Counted from the stretch's first letter, positions 38,101 through 46,073 are shown. The stretch: DNA of 64,000 bases from Thermomonas brevis (GCF_014395425.1 NZ_CP060711.1:186001-250000); one strand, 5' to 3'. A program made the numbers and translations. Notes: generated by a model from the sequence alone, not told the origin.

Positions 38101-38606
38101 GCTGGCGGAGCTCCCAGGCGTGTCGCAATGTCCTCCGACGAAAGTCCGTCGATCACGTGGAGACGCCGGGCCGTGGAGCGTGGCAGCAGGAGTTCGCGTG
38201 CGAACAGATCCATCCTGATCTCGCGCCGCTCGCGCGCACCATAGTCAAGCACCCGCTCGATGCCGACCGGGGCATCCTCGACCGAGCGGTCGGGCTCGAC
38301 CTGCTCGGCAACCGCGTCGTGTACTCCACCTTCCAGAACTACATGCCCGAGTTCATGGGCAACGAGAAAGGCACGATCGAAGTCGGAGCCGGTGTCTTCG
38401 TACAGGATGATTCCGGCCTGGCTGTCGAAGGCGGCGCGTCCACCTTTCAACTGCGAATCACCGGGGGATAGTGCATACACATCCAGGTCGCGACGAGCCG
38501 CTTCCTGTTTGACGAAAATCAATGGGCTCCAGGGGTCGCCGCCTGCCTCGACCGCCATCCCATGGATGCGCTCTGCTTCCCGGCGGGCGGCCTCGGTCGC
38601 GTCCAT
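35163..38606 (-). CDS. ImmA/IrrE protease - UvrD helicase - degenerate nuclease fusion
   Basis: A 1147-residue protein. Residues 1-190: ImmA/IrrE-type zinc protease with HELGH at 84-88. Residues about 200-880: UvrD/PcrA superfamily 1 helicase with Walker A LQAGPGTGKTRTL (220-226 core), the motif DEYQDVNRAS, NYRSVQEVVDVF and TIHASKGLEFDVVHIPG. The last 230 residues resemble the AddB/Cas4-type PD-(D/E)XK nuclease with four Cys for an iron-sulfur cluster (CPRRFLY and CPRCPHFFVC). In the nuclease core the usual D-x-K reads RVKTGK, so the catalytic Asp is replaced by Arg. It starts 3 bases after the previous gene. Protease cleavage of a repressor-like partner on sensing foreign DNA is a plausible but unproven role. 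Confidence 0.85.
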   Translation of the reverse strand: MDATEAARREAERIHGMAVEAGGDPWSPLIFVKQEAARRDLDVYALSPGDSQLKGGRAAFDSQAGIILYEDTGSDFDRAFLVAHELGHVVLEGGVHDAVAEQVEPDRSVEDAPVGIERVLDYGARERREIRMDLFARELLLPRSTARRLHVIDGLSSEDIATRLGAPPAVVQQQLLDALLLPPQEAAKDSTAAPVAALAPDQTQMAAAAHRDSPYQLQAGPGTGKTRTLVRRIESLLSDGVDPTSILVLTFSNKAANELSERLAASNPIATAAMWIGTFHAFGLDVIRRFHDKLGLPPDPRLIDRSEAIELLEDELPRLPLRHYRNLWDPTLDLSDMLHAISRAKDEVLDAAAYRALAQTMADRAGSDAAAAVRAEKCLEVALLFESYERTMAAGHLVDFGDLVARPVRLVESDGEAREALKARHRHVLVDEYQDVNRASVRLLKAIAGDGRNLWVVGDARQSIYRFRGSSATNMARFANDFPGAVVRQLGINYRSVQEVVDVFTAFSRAMAASSGAIPLQLTANRDAMNASPEWRVVGSTEDEISAVAAAIQELHESGTPYSRQALLCASNARLSEIAEGLEARGIPVLHLGSIFERPEIKDLLALLSMLTDPHAVGLVRAATMPAYEMPLQDAMRIIERLRESRAETLDWLLFETQVPDLSAEGRSALARLAALFAGLSPKANPWAILATWVIDGLGLAKALHLAGDSQSRMKGLALWQFLNFCRRQPGGAGIPSVRLLDRIRRLVLLTEDRGLRQLPSVAEGIDAVRLMTIHASKGLEFDVVHIPGMVTSGLPRNNMAPRCVPPDGLIHGSDGMTGLEAAKAGHDEEEECLFFVALSRARDRLFLYASSVQSDGKKRNPSKFMPAIEHLLARPAQPPLSDAPPCPGSSIRIDWEEKPVWTDSQINLFERCPRRFLYTHVLKLGGRRTETAFMKMHNVVSDVFDWLKTTHATTSPSETELFTRFDEAWQAKGATDHGYAEDYRRIGRRLVDVLVESRSSGVRAAVTPISLGWAEGEIVVVPDSVSHGDQGHVRVGRVKTGKPRSNAFDDIEYTILHLAAVQTYGMQAQVEVTYLTSETTEPMTLTARKLETRRNKLQDIVRGARLGEFEAKAEARSCPRCPHFFVCGELPAGALSIGNGDSPFRF

Positions 38607-38609
38607 GGC

Positions 38610-39200
38610 CTAGTCCTGCAGCGACCTGAGCGCGTCCTGCTGGGCTTGCGTGAGTTGGGAGGTCTCGACCGCCTTCTCGAACGACATCTGCGGGGTGACG
38701 GCCGGCTTCACGGATGACCGGAAGCTGTGGCCGGAGACCATTGCCGGCGGACTGCGCAAGTACGCGACGACGGCCTCTGAGGTCGCGCCCAGTTCGGTCG
38801 CAAGTTTAAGGACGAATCGCCGGGGTATCGTCGCCGCCTCGATCGCGCGATCGCGCAGGCGGATCAGCAGCAAGTTGCTGACGTCGAGGTTCTTGGCCAG
38901 TGTCTTGAAAGCCGTTGGGTTGAGCTGGGCGAACGGGTTCGCGACCGCGGCGTCCCCAGAGTCGCCGATGGCTGCCTGGAATCGCTGCCAGGCCATGTCT
39001 ACCGAGGCATCCCGGCCGGGAGGGGCTTCATCGTGGCGTGTGACGCTCGCCATAAGCTCGATCGAGCAGTCGACAATCGCTTCCGCATGCTCCGAATGCT
39101 CACGCAGGTAGCGTTCCAACGTCTCCCGGTCGTGCTTGGGTTCGCCGGCAAAGGCCAGGATGACTTCTTCCTCGCCGGGGGCGGATTTCCTGGTGTTCAC
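38610..39200 (-). CDS. Unidentified 196-residue protein between the sigma-like and helicase genes
   Basis: The start is the GTG at 39200, which overlaps the sigma-like stop (GTGA). I know no family for it. The sequence begins with an acidic region (KSAPGEEEVILAFAGEPKHD), has a helical middle (LNPTAFKTLAKNLDVSNLLL, RLRDRAIEAATIPRRFVLKL) and a Pro/Ser linker before a C-terminal helix (SQLTQAQQDALRSL). The middle part resembles the helical C-terminal region of some anti-sigma or XRE-like proteins only loosely. Coupled to a sigma-like gene and followed 3 bases later by an ImmA-type protease, it could be a control protein that the protease cuts. This is inference. Confidence 0.6.
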   Translation of the reverse strand: MNTRKSAPGEEEVILAFAGEPKHDRETLERYLREHSEHAEAIVDCSIELMASVTRHDEAPPGRDASVDMAWQRFQAAIGDSGDAAVANPFAQLNPTAFKTLAKNLDVSNLLLIRLRDRAIEAATIPRRFVLKLATELGATSEAVVAYLRSPPAMVSGHSFRSSVKPAVTPQMSFEKAVETSQLTQAQQDALRSLQD

Positions 39201-39982
39201 GACGAGAACTCCGCTTCCAGGATGGGCTTGAGTGTCTCGAAGGCGCGGTCGCGGCGGTTGCGAACCGTCCTTTCGTTGCACTTGAGGATGCGCGCAATGG
39301 TCATGGCATTCTTGTCCTTTGAGTCGATCTGGAAGCCTTTCAAGAGCAGTCCAATGACCCGTTTCTGGTCTTCTGGCAACCCGTCAATCGCAGCGGCCAG
39401 CACCAACCGGAAAGCGGGGTCGTCGAGCTTCGAGGGGCTTCCGCCCAGGAATTCAGCGGCGGCCGCCTCGACTTCCGCCGAAATTTCCTCTCCGTCCTCG
39501 CCGTGCGTTCCCAAGGGCACCATGTCGTCTGCGGCAGGGCCAACCTGGCGAAGCGCGGAGATCCGGAATCGCATGAGGCCGAGGTCGAATCGCATCTCGT
39601 AGAAATCCAGTGCTGAGCCCCTGTTCTTGCAATCCTCGGCGATCAATTCGGCGTAGCGCCCCAGAATCTCCTCCCGGATGCCCTGCGCGTCGGCAATCTG
39701 TGAATTGGGGATGGCGGAGCGCAGCGATTGATTCACCCGCCCCATGAGAATGCGAAAGGTCTCCTCAAAGTCCGCATTTGCTCCGTTCTCCCAGGCACGC
39801 CGCAGAAAGTAAACGAGTACTTCGGACGGCACGTAGTTGGCGTGCTTTCTGGAATGCGCAGAAAGAAGCTCGAGACGCAGCTCTGAAGTCATCGCCTCCA
39901 GTCGCTCGATCCAAGCTTCGACCGCGGGCAAGCGCTCGTAGGCCGCTCCTTCCGCGGTTCTTCCTTTCAGCGGCTCCGGCAT
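39197..39982 (-). CDS. Sigma-factor-like DNA-binding protein
   Basis: A 261-residue protein with GGGGGAG before the ATG at 39982. The C-terminal part is a sigma-70 region 4-type helix-turn-helix: AAIDGLPEDQKRVIGLLLKG then NAMTIARILKCNERTVRNRR (about 195-250). The N-terminal half has long helices that could correspond to region 2 (ADFEETFRILMGRVNQSLRS, DFYEMRFDLGLMRFRISALR), with an acidic linker between them. It begins 51 bases after the protease gene ietS and overlaps the next gene by 4 bases. It may direct transcription of this defence operon or of host genes during attack; promoters are not known. Confidence 0.75.
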   Translation of the reverse strand: MPEPLKGRTAEGAAYERLPAVEAWIERLEAMTSELRLELLSAHSRKHANYVPSEVLVYFLRRAWENGANADFEETFRILMGRVNQSLRSAIPNSQIADAQGIREEILGRYAELIAEDCKNRGSALDFYEMRFDLGLMRFRISALRQVGPAADDMVPLGTHGEDGEEISAEVEAAAAEFLGGSPSKLDDPAFRLVLAAAIDGLPEDQKRVIGLLLKGFQIDSKDKNAMTIARILKCNERTVRNRRDRAFETLKPILEAEFSS

Positions 39983-40033
39983 GCCTTGACTCCCCCTGTA
40001 GGCTTCTAGAACTGGTAGTGATTGCCTGCTGCC

Positions 40034-42253
40034 CTAGCGAATGCGAATGGGCAAGGACACCTGCGGCTGAATCGGCACCAGTGTTCTCGCGTAGGCGCGC
40101 AGAATCTCGTTATACAGATCGGCATGCTTCGGCGCCTCGACCGTGATGATCAGTGCGTAGCGGATCTTCTCGGGATTCATCGCCCGGCCGCCTGCTTCCC
40201 TGGCGTTGTAGTGGATGTCGAACACCGGGTTCTTGAGGCTGCTTCCACGCATGTTCTTCGCGCCATGCAGCACCGTCTCCCACTTGCCCATGTCGGAGCG
40301 CCGCTCTTCCTCAGTGACGTAGTTCTTCATGTCGAAGAAACCCTTCGTATCCGCATTCGCCTTGCCATCCTTGACCCGGTCCTCGTTGGGGCGAAACACG
40401 GTTTCCAAGCCCGCGCGGGTATAGGCAGCGGCGTCCTGCGGATCGGTTGGCGAGGCGTAGCAAAAGGTCGCTTTCAGGCGGATGTTGCCCTTTAGGCCGC
40501 CAGCGGGGAGCGGCAGCGGCGCGCGCAGGTATTTTCCGGGCTTCAGCTCCCCCTGGTAGACCACGCGCGCGACCCCTTCTGGGCAGGTGATAACGTCCAT
40601 CAGGTTCTCGGGCACCTTGCCCCAGCCCACTTCCAGCTTGTCATGCTTTAGAGGGTCGGCGGCATGGACCAGGAGCGCCTTGATCGCCAACGGCGTCAAC
40701 TCCGAGCCGAGAATGGCGCGAATACCCACGGCGCTGCGCAAGAGGTAGGGCGAAGCGAAGCTGGTACCGAGTTGCGGCACGAGCGTGGGCTTCTTGCCGG
40801 ATGCCAACACATGGAAGTACTTCGCCGCGGCACCGCCGAAGGCCATCAAGTCTGGCTTGACGACACCGGGACTGCGGCCGGGACCAATGGCACTGTAGGG
40901 CGCGCGGGCCCATTTTGCTGCGGTGTCGTTCGAAGCGCCGACGGCCAGTGCATTGACGCAGTCCGAAGGCACCTGGACGCGGGCATTGCCCGAAGGGCGG
41001 TCCCTTTCGCCGTTGTTTCCAATCGCGACGGACATCAGCGTGTCGCCGTCGCTCAGCAGGTCGTCGATGACCGACGTCCAAGCATGGACGTCAGTATCCT
41101 CGACGGGCAAGTCAGGGCCGAGGCTGAGGTTCACGAACTGGTACTGGCGCGACAACAGGACTTGTTCCACGAAGCCCAGCGTCCGGTACAGCTCTAGCGG
41201 ATCTTCCGCGCCCGAGTCCCTGTCGAGCACCCGCAGATGATCGACGTAGGCGAACGGGCGGGCAGCAGCGCCGTTCGGCTCGATCGGACCGAACAGGAAT
41301 GCCGAAGTCACGGCCAAGCCATGTTCCAAACCTTCCGGATCGTCGTCCGCGCCCTCGTCGAGAACACGGTATGAACGAAGCCATGGGGAGAGGGCATGCT
41401 GTTTGGGCAGGCCGCCGTCGAGAATGGCGACCTTGGGCTCCGACGACAGCGGCTGTTCGCTGGGTAGACTGCAGCCCACGGCGACGCCTCCGGCACGATG
41501 CACGGGGCGCATGCCGCGGAGCTTCGGCACGGGTCGGATGACGCGGATAAACACGAACTCGGCGAGCCGCTCCATGTCCCCGGATTTGCCCTCGACGGGG
41601 ACGAACCAGAGGCCTCCGGCCGTGAAGCCCAGGGTATCGTGGACCTTGACGCCCACGCGCTTGGCGTAGCGAACAAAAGCCTGCTGGACGAAAAGACGGT
41701 CCTCGTCGGGGAGCAGGTGGATGCCGACTTCGAAGAAACGGTCCTTGTTGCTGCCATAGTTCACGATGCGCTCCTCGGGCAGGAACGCGGCAAACCGCTC
41801 GATGTGCGCCAGATCCAGCGCTTCGTCGGTTTCGTCCACGAGCGAGCGTGTCCAACCCTGGAGGTGCCTGAATGCCTGGCGCTTTCCGGCAACGAAGAGT
41901 TCGGTGGTCGTGCACTCCTGGGGCGTACCCTTCTTGGTCCAGCCTTCAGGGGTAATCTTGACCGTCCGGCTGCCGACCGATTCCAGGCCGACGGCACGCA
42001 GCATCGCCGCCGGGAAGAAAGATCGTGCGATGTAGCTGGGATTCATCGTCAACCGGGCGACACCGAAGTCGCCGGGGCAGGCCTCGGCCGGCAAGGCGTC
42101 CAATGCCGACACGGTTTCGGAGAACTGTGGCGCGAGCCGTCGATTCGCCTCCTGCAAGGAGTAGACCTCGGCCTTGCCCGGCTTGCGCTTGGGTGCCTTG
42201 ATGTCATGGGTTAGCAGTTCGCCGCGACCGATCAGGAAGTTGGTTTGGCTCAT
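40034..42253 (-). CDS. ietS: Subtilisin-like protease of the IetAS anti-phage system
   Basis: A 739-residue S8-family peptidase without a signal peptide, so cytoplasmic. The catalytic triad is seen in VAILDGGLPKQH (Asp, near 276), LEHGLAVTSAFLFG (His, near 311) and LGTSFASPYLLR (Ser, near 496); AIGNNGERDRPSGN holds the oxyanion Asn. The N-terminal 250 residues are an extra domain, and the C-terminal 170 a further one. Together with the AAA ATPase whose stop overlaps its start (ATGA), it matches IetAS, an ATPase-protease pair shown to protect Escherichia coli from phage. The target protein of the protease is not known. Confidence 0.88.
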   Translation of the reverse strand: MSQTNFLIGRGELLTHDIKAPKRKPGKAEVYSLQEANRRLAPQFSETVSALDALPAEACPGDFGVARLTMNPSYIARSFFPAAMLRAVGLESVGSRTVKITPEGWTKKGTPQECTTTELFVAGKRQAFRHLQGWTRSLVDETDEALDLAHIERFAAFLPEERIVNYGSNKDRFFEVGIHLLPDEDRLFVQQAFVRYAKRVGVKVHDTLGFTAGGLWFVPVEGKSGDMERLAEFVFIRVIRPVPKLRGMRPVHRAGGVAVGCSLPSEQPLSSEPKVAILDGGLPKQHALSPWLRSYRVLDEGADDDPEGLEHGLAVTSAFLFGPIEPNGAAARPFAYVDHLRVLDRDSGAEDPLELYRTLGFVEQVLLSRQYQFVNLSLGPDLPVEDTDVHAWTSVIDDLLSDGDTLMSVAIGNNGERDRPSGNARVQVPSDCVNALAVGASNDTAAKWARAPYSAIGPGRSPGVVKPDLMAFGGAAAKYFHVLASGKKPTLVPQLGTSFASPYLLRSAVGIRAILGSELTPLAIKALLVHAADPLKHDKLEVGWGKVPENLMDVITCPEGVARVVYQGELKPGKYLRAPLPLPAGGLKGNIRLKATFCYASPTDPQDAAAYTRAGLETVFRPNEDRVKDGKANADTKGFFDMKNYVTEEERRSDMGKWETVLHGAKNMRGSSLKNPVFDIHYNAREAGGRAMNPEKIRYALIITVEAPKHADLYNEILRAYARTLVPIQPQVSLPIRIR

Positions 42254-43413
42254 GCGTCGGATTTCCTCTTCGAGAGTCCCGCTGCTGCAAGCTGCTGATC
42301 ATTCGTGTACTTGCGGATGGTGTCGCGGCTGACGCCAGTGATGTCGGAGACGGCGTGCTGTGACAGGCGTGTTTTCTTCGCCAGCAGCACGGCTAGGTCG
42401 ATGCGGGCTTGCCGGTCCAGAACGACGGCGCGCGACTTGATGAATTCCTCGATCAAATCGGCATCGGAGGCCGTGCCCAGCGCGACCGCACGGCGAAAGC
42501 GCTGAAGTTCCCGCTCGATGTCGCTGAAAGACTCGCCGCTGAATGAAAAGGTCAGGATGTCGATCCAACGACCGAACAGCGAGTAATCCGGACCGAGGAA
42601 GCGCTTAATGGCCGCTTTGACGGCCGTCCTTTCCGGCGCTTTGAACGTGACCACGAGGTCGAAGCGGCGCCACAGCGCAGGGTCGATGAGCTCCGGGTGG
42701 TTGGTCGCAGCCAGCAACAGCCCGCTCGCCGGCCACTCATCGACTTCCTGCAGGATAACGGTGACGAGGCGTTTGAGTTCGCCGATATCGGTATCGTCGC
42801 TGCGGCGCTTGGCGATGGCGTCGATCTCATCCAGCAGCAGTACGCACGGACTACGTTTTGCGAAATCGAGGGCGGCCCGAAGATTGCTGCCGCTACGGCC
42901 GAGCAAGCTGCTCATGACCGCAGTCAGGTCCAGGACGTATAGCGGCAATCCAAGCTGGGAAGCGACCCAGCGCGCAGTCAGCGTCTTGCCGACTCCGGGT
43001 GGTCCAACAAAGATGGCGGAACGTGTCGGGCTCAGCCCCATCGACGCCAATCGGTCCATTTGGCGTCGCTCCTGGATCAGTTGACCAAGCGTCTCTTCGA
43101 GATCGACCGACAGTAAGGGCTGCTCGCGGGTAGGGGGATCCTTGAAAACCTTCAGTAGCGATAGCCGCGACTCGTCATCCACCGGCAGCACATGCGCGGG
43201 TTCTGTCGGCGACTTAGTCTTGCGCATAGGAGCACTGGTTCGAGGAACTTTTGTGCGCAAGTAGAGATCCAGTTGCTCGGCCAGCTCCGGGTGGGAGTTT
43301 CGGTACTTACGGACGAGTCTTGCCACGAACAGGCGCACGTCCTCGGACTGCTCGGCGAGTGCTAGCCGAACCAGCTGGGCTAAATCATTTCCAATGCTTG
43401 TACGTTCGTCCAA
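42250..43413 (-). CDS. ietA: AAA ATPase of the IetAS anti-phage system
   Basis: A 387-residue AAA+ ATPase, started by TTG at 43413. The core has Walker A FVGPPGVGKTLTARWV (137-144 core), Walker B VLLLDEIDAIAKRR, a sensor-1 Asn in LLAATNHPELID, and arginine fingers in PALWRRFDLV. The end carries a helix-turn-helix (KKTRLSQHAVSDITGVSRDT). It is the first gene of the eight-gene minus-strand operon. In IetAS the ATPase probably feeds or gates the partner protease. An AT-rich region at 43414-43460 upstream should hold the promoter. Confidence 0.85.
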   Translation of the reverse strand: MDERTSIGNDLAQLVRLALAEQSEDVRLFVARLVRKYRNSHPELAEQLDLYLRTKVPRTSAPMRKTKSPTEPAHVLPVDDESRLSLLKVFKDPPTREQPLLSVDLEETLGQLIQERRQMDRLASMGLSPTRSAIFVGPPGVGKTLTARWVASQLGLPLYVLDLTAVMSSLLGRSGSNLRAALDFAKRSPCVLLLDEIDAIAKRRSDDTDIGELKRLVTVILQEVDEWPASGLLLAATNHPELIDPALWRRFDLVVTFKAPERTAVKAAIKRFLGPDYSLFGRWIDILTFSFSGESFSDIERELQRFRRAVALGTASDADLIEEFIKSRAVVLDRQARIDLAVLLAKKTRLSQHAVSDITGVSRDTIRKYTNDQQLAAAGLSKRKSDA

Positions 43414-43662
43414 AATGAATATAACTCACTGATTTAAAAGAATTAGATAGAATCTATAAATGGGCGAAATGAATTCTGTCACGTTTCCACATGATTGGGA
43501 AGTAGCCAAGCGAGATGCTGGGAAGGCGAGACTGAAGATGGCTCAATGGAGCTCGGACCTTCTGCCCCATCACGATGGGGCCCCTAGGAGGTGGAGCGAG
43601 ACACGCACAGTGGGTAGCTTCTCCTTAGAAGTGGAGCAAAGCTCGGTCGACGCAGCCTTCGA

Positions 43663-44751
43663 CTAGGAGTCTTCCAACAAGCGGGCTGCTGGGTTATCGG
43701 CTACACCACCAGCTTGGAAGTAGCCGATCACGCTCGACACCGCCCGGTGCTCGGTCAGCTGCATGATCGCCGGCAGTGACACACCCTGGCGGCTGGCCTC
43801 GGTCACAAACCCAGAGCGCAGGCTATGCCCCCCAAAATCCCCCTCCAATCCCGCAAGACGTGCCCGCCGCTGCACGATCTCGCCGACCGCGGCAGGGGAG
43901 AGGGCAGGGCCCATGCACTGCTTCCACAGCCGCCGGAAGATTGCGCCCTCGGTGATGCCAGACGCTTCCAACCAATCCTCCAGCGCGAGGGCAGCTCGAT
44001 CGAGAACGGGCTTGTCAGGAGTCGAATTCGCCGTCACACCGGCCTGCTGCGTCTTGCTGTGCTCAAGTCGATAGATATAGCCCTTGTCGCCGATCCTGCG
44101 TAGATCCCGCATGTCGGCGGCGGCGATCTCGCTGCGCCTACGCCCACCGCTGGCAAACCCGAAGCAGAGCAGGGCACGGTCGCGTAGCCCCTCCAGGCTG
44201 TCGTCACACGTGGCCAGCATGGCCTCCAGCTCAGCCAGTGTGATCGCGGTCTTTTTGCGCGGGCGCTCGCCGCGCTTGACCGCCGCCCGTGCCGCGCGAC
44301 TGAGCACGGTGCGGATCGCCGGCTGTTCGCAGGGATTGGGTTGCTGCTTGAGTCGGTGCGCCGTGGACAGAACCGCAACCCGGTGTCGTATCGTGCTCAG
44401 TGTCCACGGCCCGGGCTTGGCCTTGAGGCCCGCAGCCACGAGCGCCTGGTCGATGGCCGGCGGCAGCTCCCAGGCCAACTCGCCGTCGGCATTGCGGCGA
44501 ACCACGTGGTCGACCACGAACTGCAGCACAGCAGCCTCCGGCACCGGTAGCGTCAATTCGGTGCCGTAGCGGGCCATGTGCCACCCGGCCCAGTAGCGCA
44601 AGGCGCTGGCGTAGCTGCGGGTGGTGTTCTCGGCCGCTGCTTCGGCGAGGAGTTCGCGCACCGCGTCTGCCGCCTGCTGCGCGAGTTGGGCAGGCAGTGC
44701 CATGCCGGAGACGGTCTGGGCGAGGGTGGAGATTGTGGAAATCTGTTTCAT
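43663..44751 (-). CDS. tnpS: Tyrosine recombinase of TnpS type
   Basis: A 362-residue site-specific recombinase. The N-terminal SAM-like domain (ENTTRSYASALRYWAGWHMA) binds the core DNA. The catalytic domain shows SGGRRRSEIAAADM (first Arg), GGHSLRSGFV (His309, Arg312), TEHRAVSSV (His335) and IGYFQAG (Tyr344 nucleophile). It is divergent from a KfrA-like coiled-coil gene across 105 bases, which is the layout of tnpS-rst-tnpT, the cointegrate resolution system of Tn4651-type Tn3 transposons. It could instead be an integrase of an unrelated island, but the pairing favours TnpS. Confidence 0.8.
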   Translation of the reverse strand: MKQISTISTLAQTVSGMALPAQLAQQAADAVRELLAEAAAENTTRSYASALRYWAGWHMARYGTELTLPVPEAAVLQFVVDHVVRRNADGELAWELPPAIDQALVAAGLKAKPGPWTLSTIRHRVAVLSTAHRLKQQPNPCEQPAIRTVLSRAARAAVKRGERPRKKTAITLAELEAMLATCDDSLEGLRDRALLCFGFASGGRRRSEIAAADMRDLRRIGDKGYIYRLEHSKTQQAGVTANSTPDKPVLDRAALALEDWLEASGITEGAIFRRLWKQCMGPALSPAAVGEIVQRRARLAGLEGDFGGHSLRSGFVTEASRQGVSLPAIMQLTEHRAVSSVIGYFQAGGVADNPAARLLEDS

Positions 44752-44756
44752 AGTAT

Positions 44757-44808
44757 GTAGTATTTACTACGAATTGTTCGTTATAGCCACGATAATCATC
44801 ACTTATCG
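44757..44808. promoter_or_regulatory. Candidate recombination site (rst) between tnpS and tnpT
   Basis: The divergent gap is AT-rich and has two inverted repeats: GTAGTA-tt-TACTAC (44757-44770) and CGATAA-tcatcac-TTATCG (44790-44808, 6-base arms and a 7-base centre). The second has the size of a tyrosine-recombinase core with strand exchange across 7 bases; a related half site TTATAG is at 44781-44786. The promoters of both genes must also lie here. Confidence 0.5.
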
Positions 44809-44856
44809 CTAGTACGGAATCAGCAGAGTAGGGCGGCCGCGTAGGAGGCACAAGCC

Positions 44857-45807
44857 ATGGCCAAGGGCATCACCGAAACCGACGTCCACACGGCTGCAGA
44901 CGAGATCGTCGCCGCCGGAGAACGCCCGACCGTCGAGCGCATCCGCGCGCACTTGGGGACCGGTTCGCCCAACACCGTCACACGGTGGCTGGATACCTGG
45001 TGGAAGCAGTTGGGTGAGCGGTTGCAGAAGCAACAACCGCATCGTGCGTTGCCGCAAGCCCCAGATGCGGTGGCCTTTCTGGCAGGAGAGTGGTGGTCCC
45101 TTGCGATGGAACATGCCCGCGCCAATGCAGAGGACGCCATTTCTCAAAGAAGTGAGGCCCTGCAGGCCGAACAAGCCGCGTTGAACACCGCTAAAGAGGA
45201 GTTCCGTGACGAAGCAGCCCTCCTGCGCCAACAGGCCACGGATGCTGCCCAACTGCGGGAAATCGCCCAGGCTCGAGCGGTGGAGCTGGAGCGCCTTGTT
45301 CATCAGCTGCAGGGGCAGAATGAGGAACTTGCTCGTCAGTGCGAGGCTGCTCATGCTCGCGTGACGGAAGCCGAAACCCAGCGCCAGGTTGCAGAGGCAC
45401 GCCTGCAGACACAGCAGGATCAAGCAGCTTCAGAGCGAGACGACCTCATTCGACATGTCCGCGCTGTTGAGGATCGGGCCCATGCTGAGGTGGATCGTGG
45501 CCGGCAGGAGGTACTGGAGCTGAAACAACGATTGGCGTCAGTGACCTGCGAGCACGATGCGGCGCGTAAATCTCAGCTCAAGGAAATCGAGGCCGCCCGG
45601 ACTGAAGCAGCGGACGCTCGTCGTGATGCCGCAGCTCACCGTGCACGAGCGGAAGCTCTCGATGCACAACTGGCGCGGTTCCAGGACCTGCCCTCTGCGC
45701 TACATCAAGCTCTTGAGCACGCGAACCCCAAGCCGAAGCCTCAACGTGCCGCCAAGCGTTCCCGTCTTTCATCTGGCAAACAGCCCACGCCTCCTAAAGC
45801 CGGCTAG
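44857..45807 (+). CDS. tnpT: KfrA-like coiled-coil DNA-binding protein, TnpT type
   Basis: A 316-residue protein. The N-terminus is the KfrA-type DNA-binding domain: ITETDVHTAADEIVAAGERP, TVERIRAHLGTGSPNTVTRW. From about residue 85 to 285 it is a long coiled coil of Glu, Ala, Arg and Gln; the last 30 residues are basic and Pro-rich. TnpT of Tn4651/Tn4652 has this build and binds the rst site to help TnpS resolve cointegrates. AGGAGG precedes the ATG. A plasmid KfrA is the other possibility, less likely given the adjacent divergent recombinase. Confidence 0.8.
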   Translation: MAKGITETDVHTAADEIVAAGERPTVERIRAHLGTGSPNTVTRWLDTWWKQLGERLQKQQPHRALPQAPDAVAFLAGEWWSLAMEHARANAEDAISQRSEALQAEQAALNTAKEEFRDEAALLRQQATDAAQLREIAQARAVELERLVHQLQGQNEELARQCEAAHARVTEAETQRQVAEARLQTQQDQAASERDDLIRHVRAVEDRAHAEVDRGRQEVLELKQRLASVTCEHDAARKSQLKEIEAARTEAADARRDAAAHRARAEALDAQLARFQDLPSALHQALEHANPKPKPQRAAKRSRLSSGKQPTPPKAG

Positions 45808-45809
45808 AG

Positions 45810-46034
45810 CTAGAGTCCAGCCTCTTTGAACAGCTGAGAGAAGCGCGCTCCAAGACCGTCAAGAACACGCCCGAGGGTCGCCAATGTCAGGTTCTGTTCG
45901 CCGCGCTCGACTTTGGAGTAGTACGCCCTGTGCATGCCGATCTGGTCGGCGAACTGCTCTTGACTCAACCCTAGCTGCGCTCGACGGGCGCGTATCGCGC
46001 CTCCCAGCTTCTGTTGTAACGCTTCATCGCCCAT
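45810..46034 (-). CDS. Small XRE-family repressor
   Basis: A 74-residue protein that is little more than a Cro/CI helix-turn-helix: LGGAIRARRAQLGLSQEQFA then DQIGMHRAYYSKVERGEQNL and TLATLGRVLDGLGARFSQLF. It faces away from the gene at 46127, and a near-perfect palindrome lies in the 92 bases between (46074-46098), likely its operator. It ends 2 bases from the tnpT stop, convergent with it. It may control the short genes to its right or the transposon functions. Confidence 0.8.
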   Translation of the reverse strand: MGDEALQQKLGGAIRARRAQLGLSQEQFADQIGMHRAYYSKVERGEQNLTLATLGRVLDGLGARFSQLFKEAGL

Positions 46035-46073
46035 GGGGGCGACGGTAGGGGTGCGCTACTTGTGAGACTACGC

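Noticed and set aside
43460..43666. 68-codon plus-strand frame between ietA and tnpS
   Set aside because: No family, no ribosome site and it overlaps the end of tnpS; kept only as part of the AT-rich upstream region.
43663..44751. Prophage integrase
   Set aside because: No phage structural or lysis genes are in the window, and the divergent KfrA-like gene points to a TnpS-TnpT pair.
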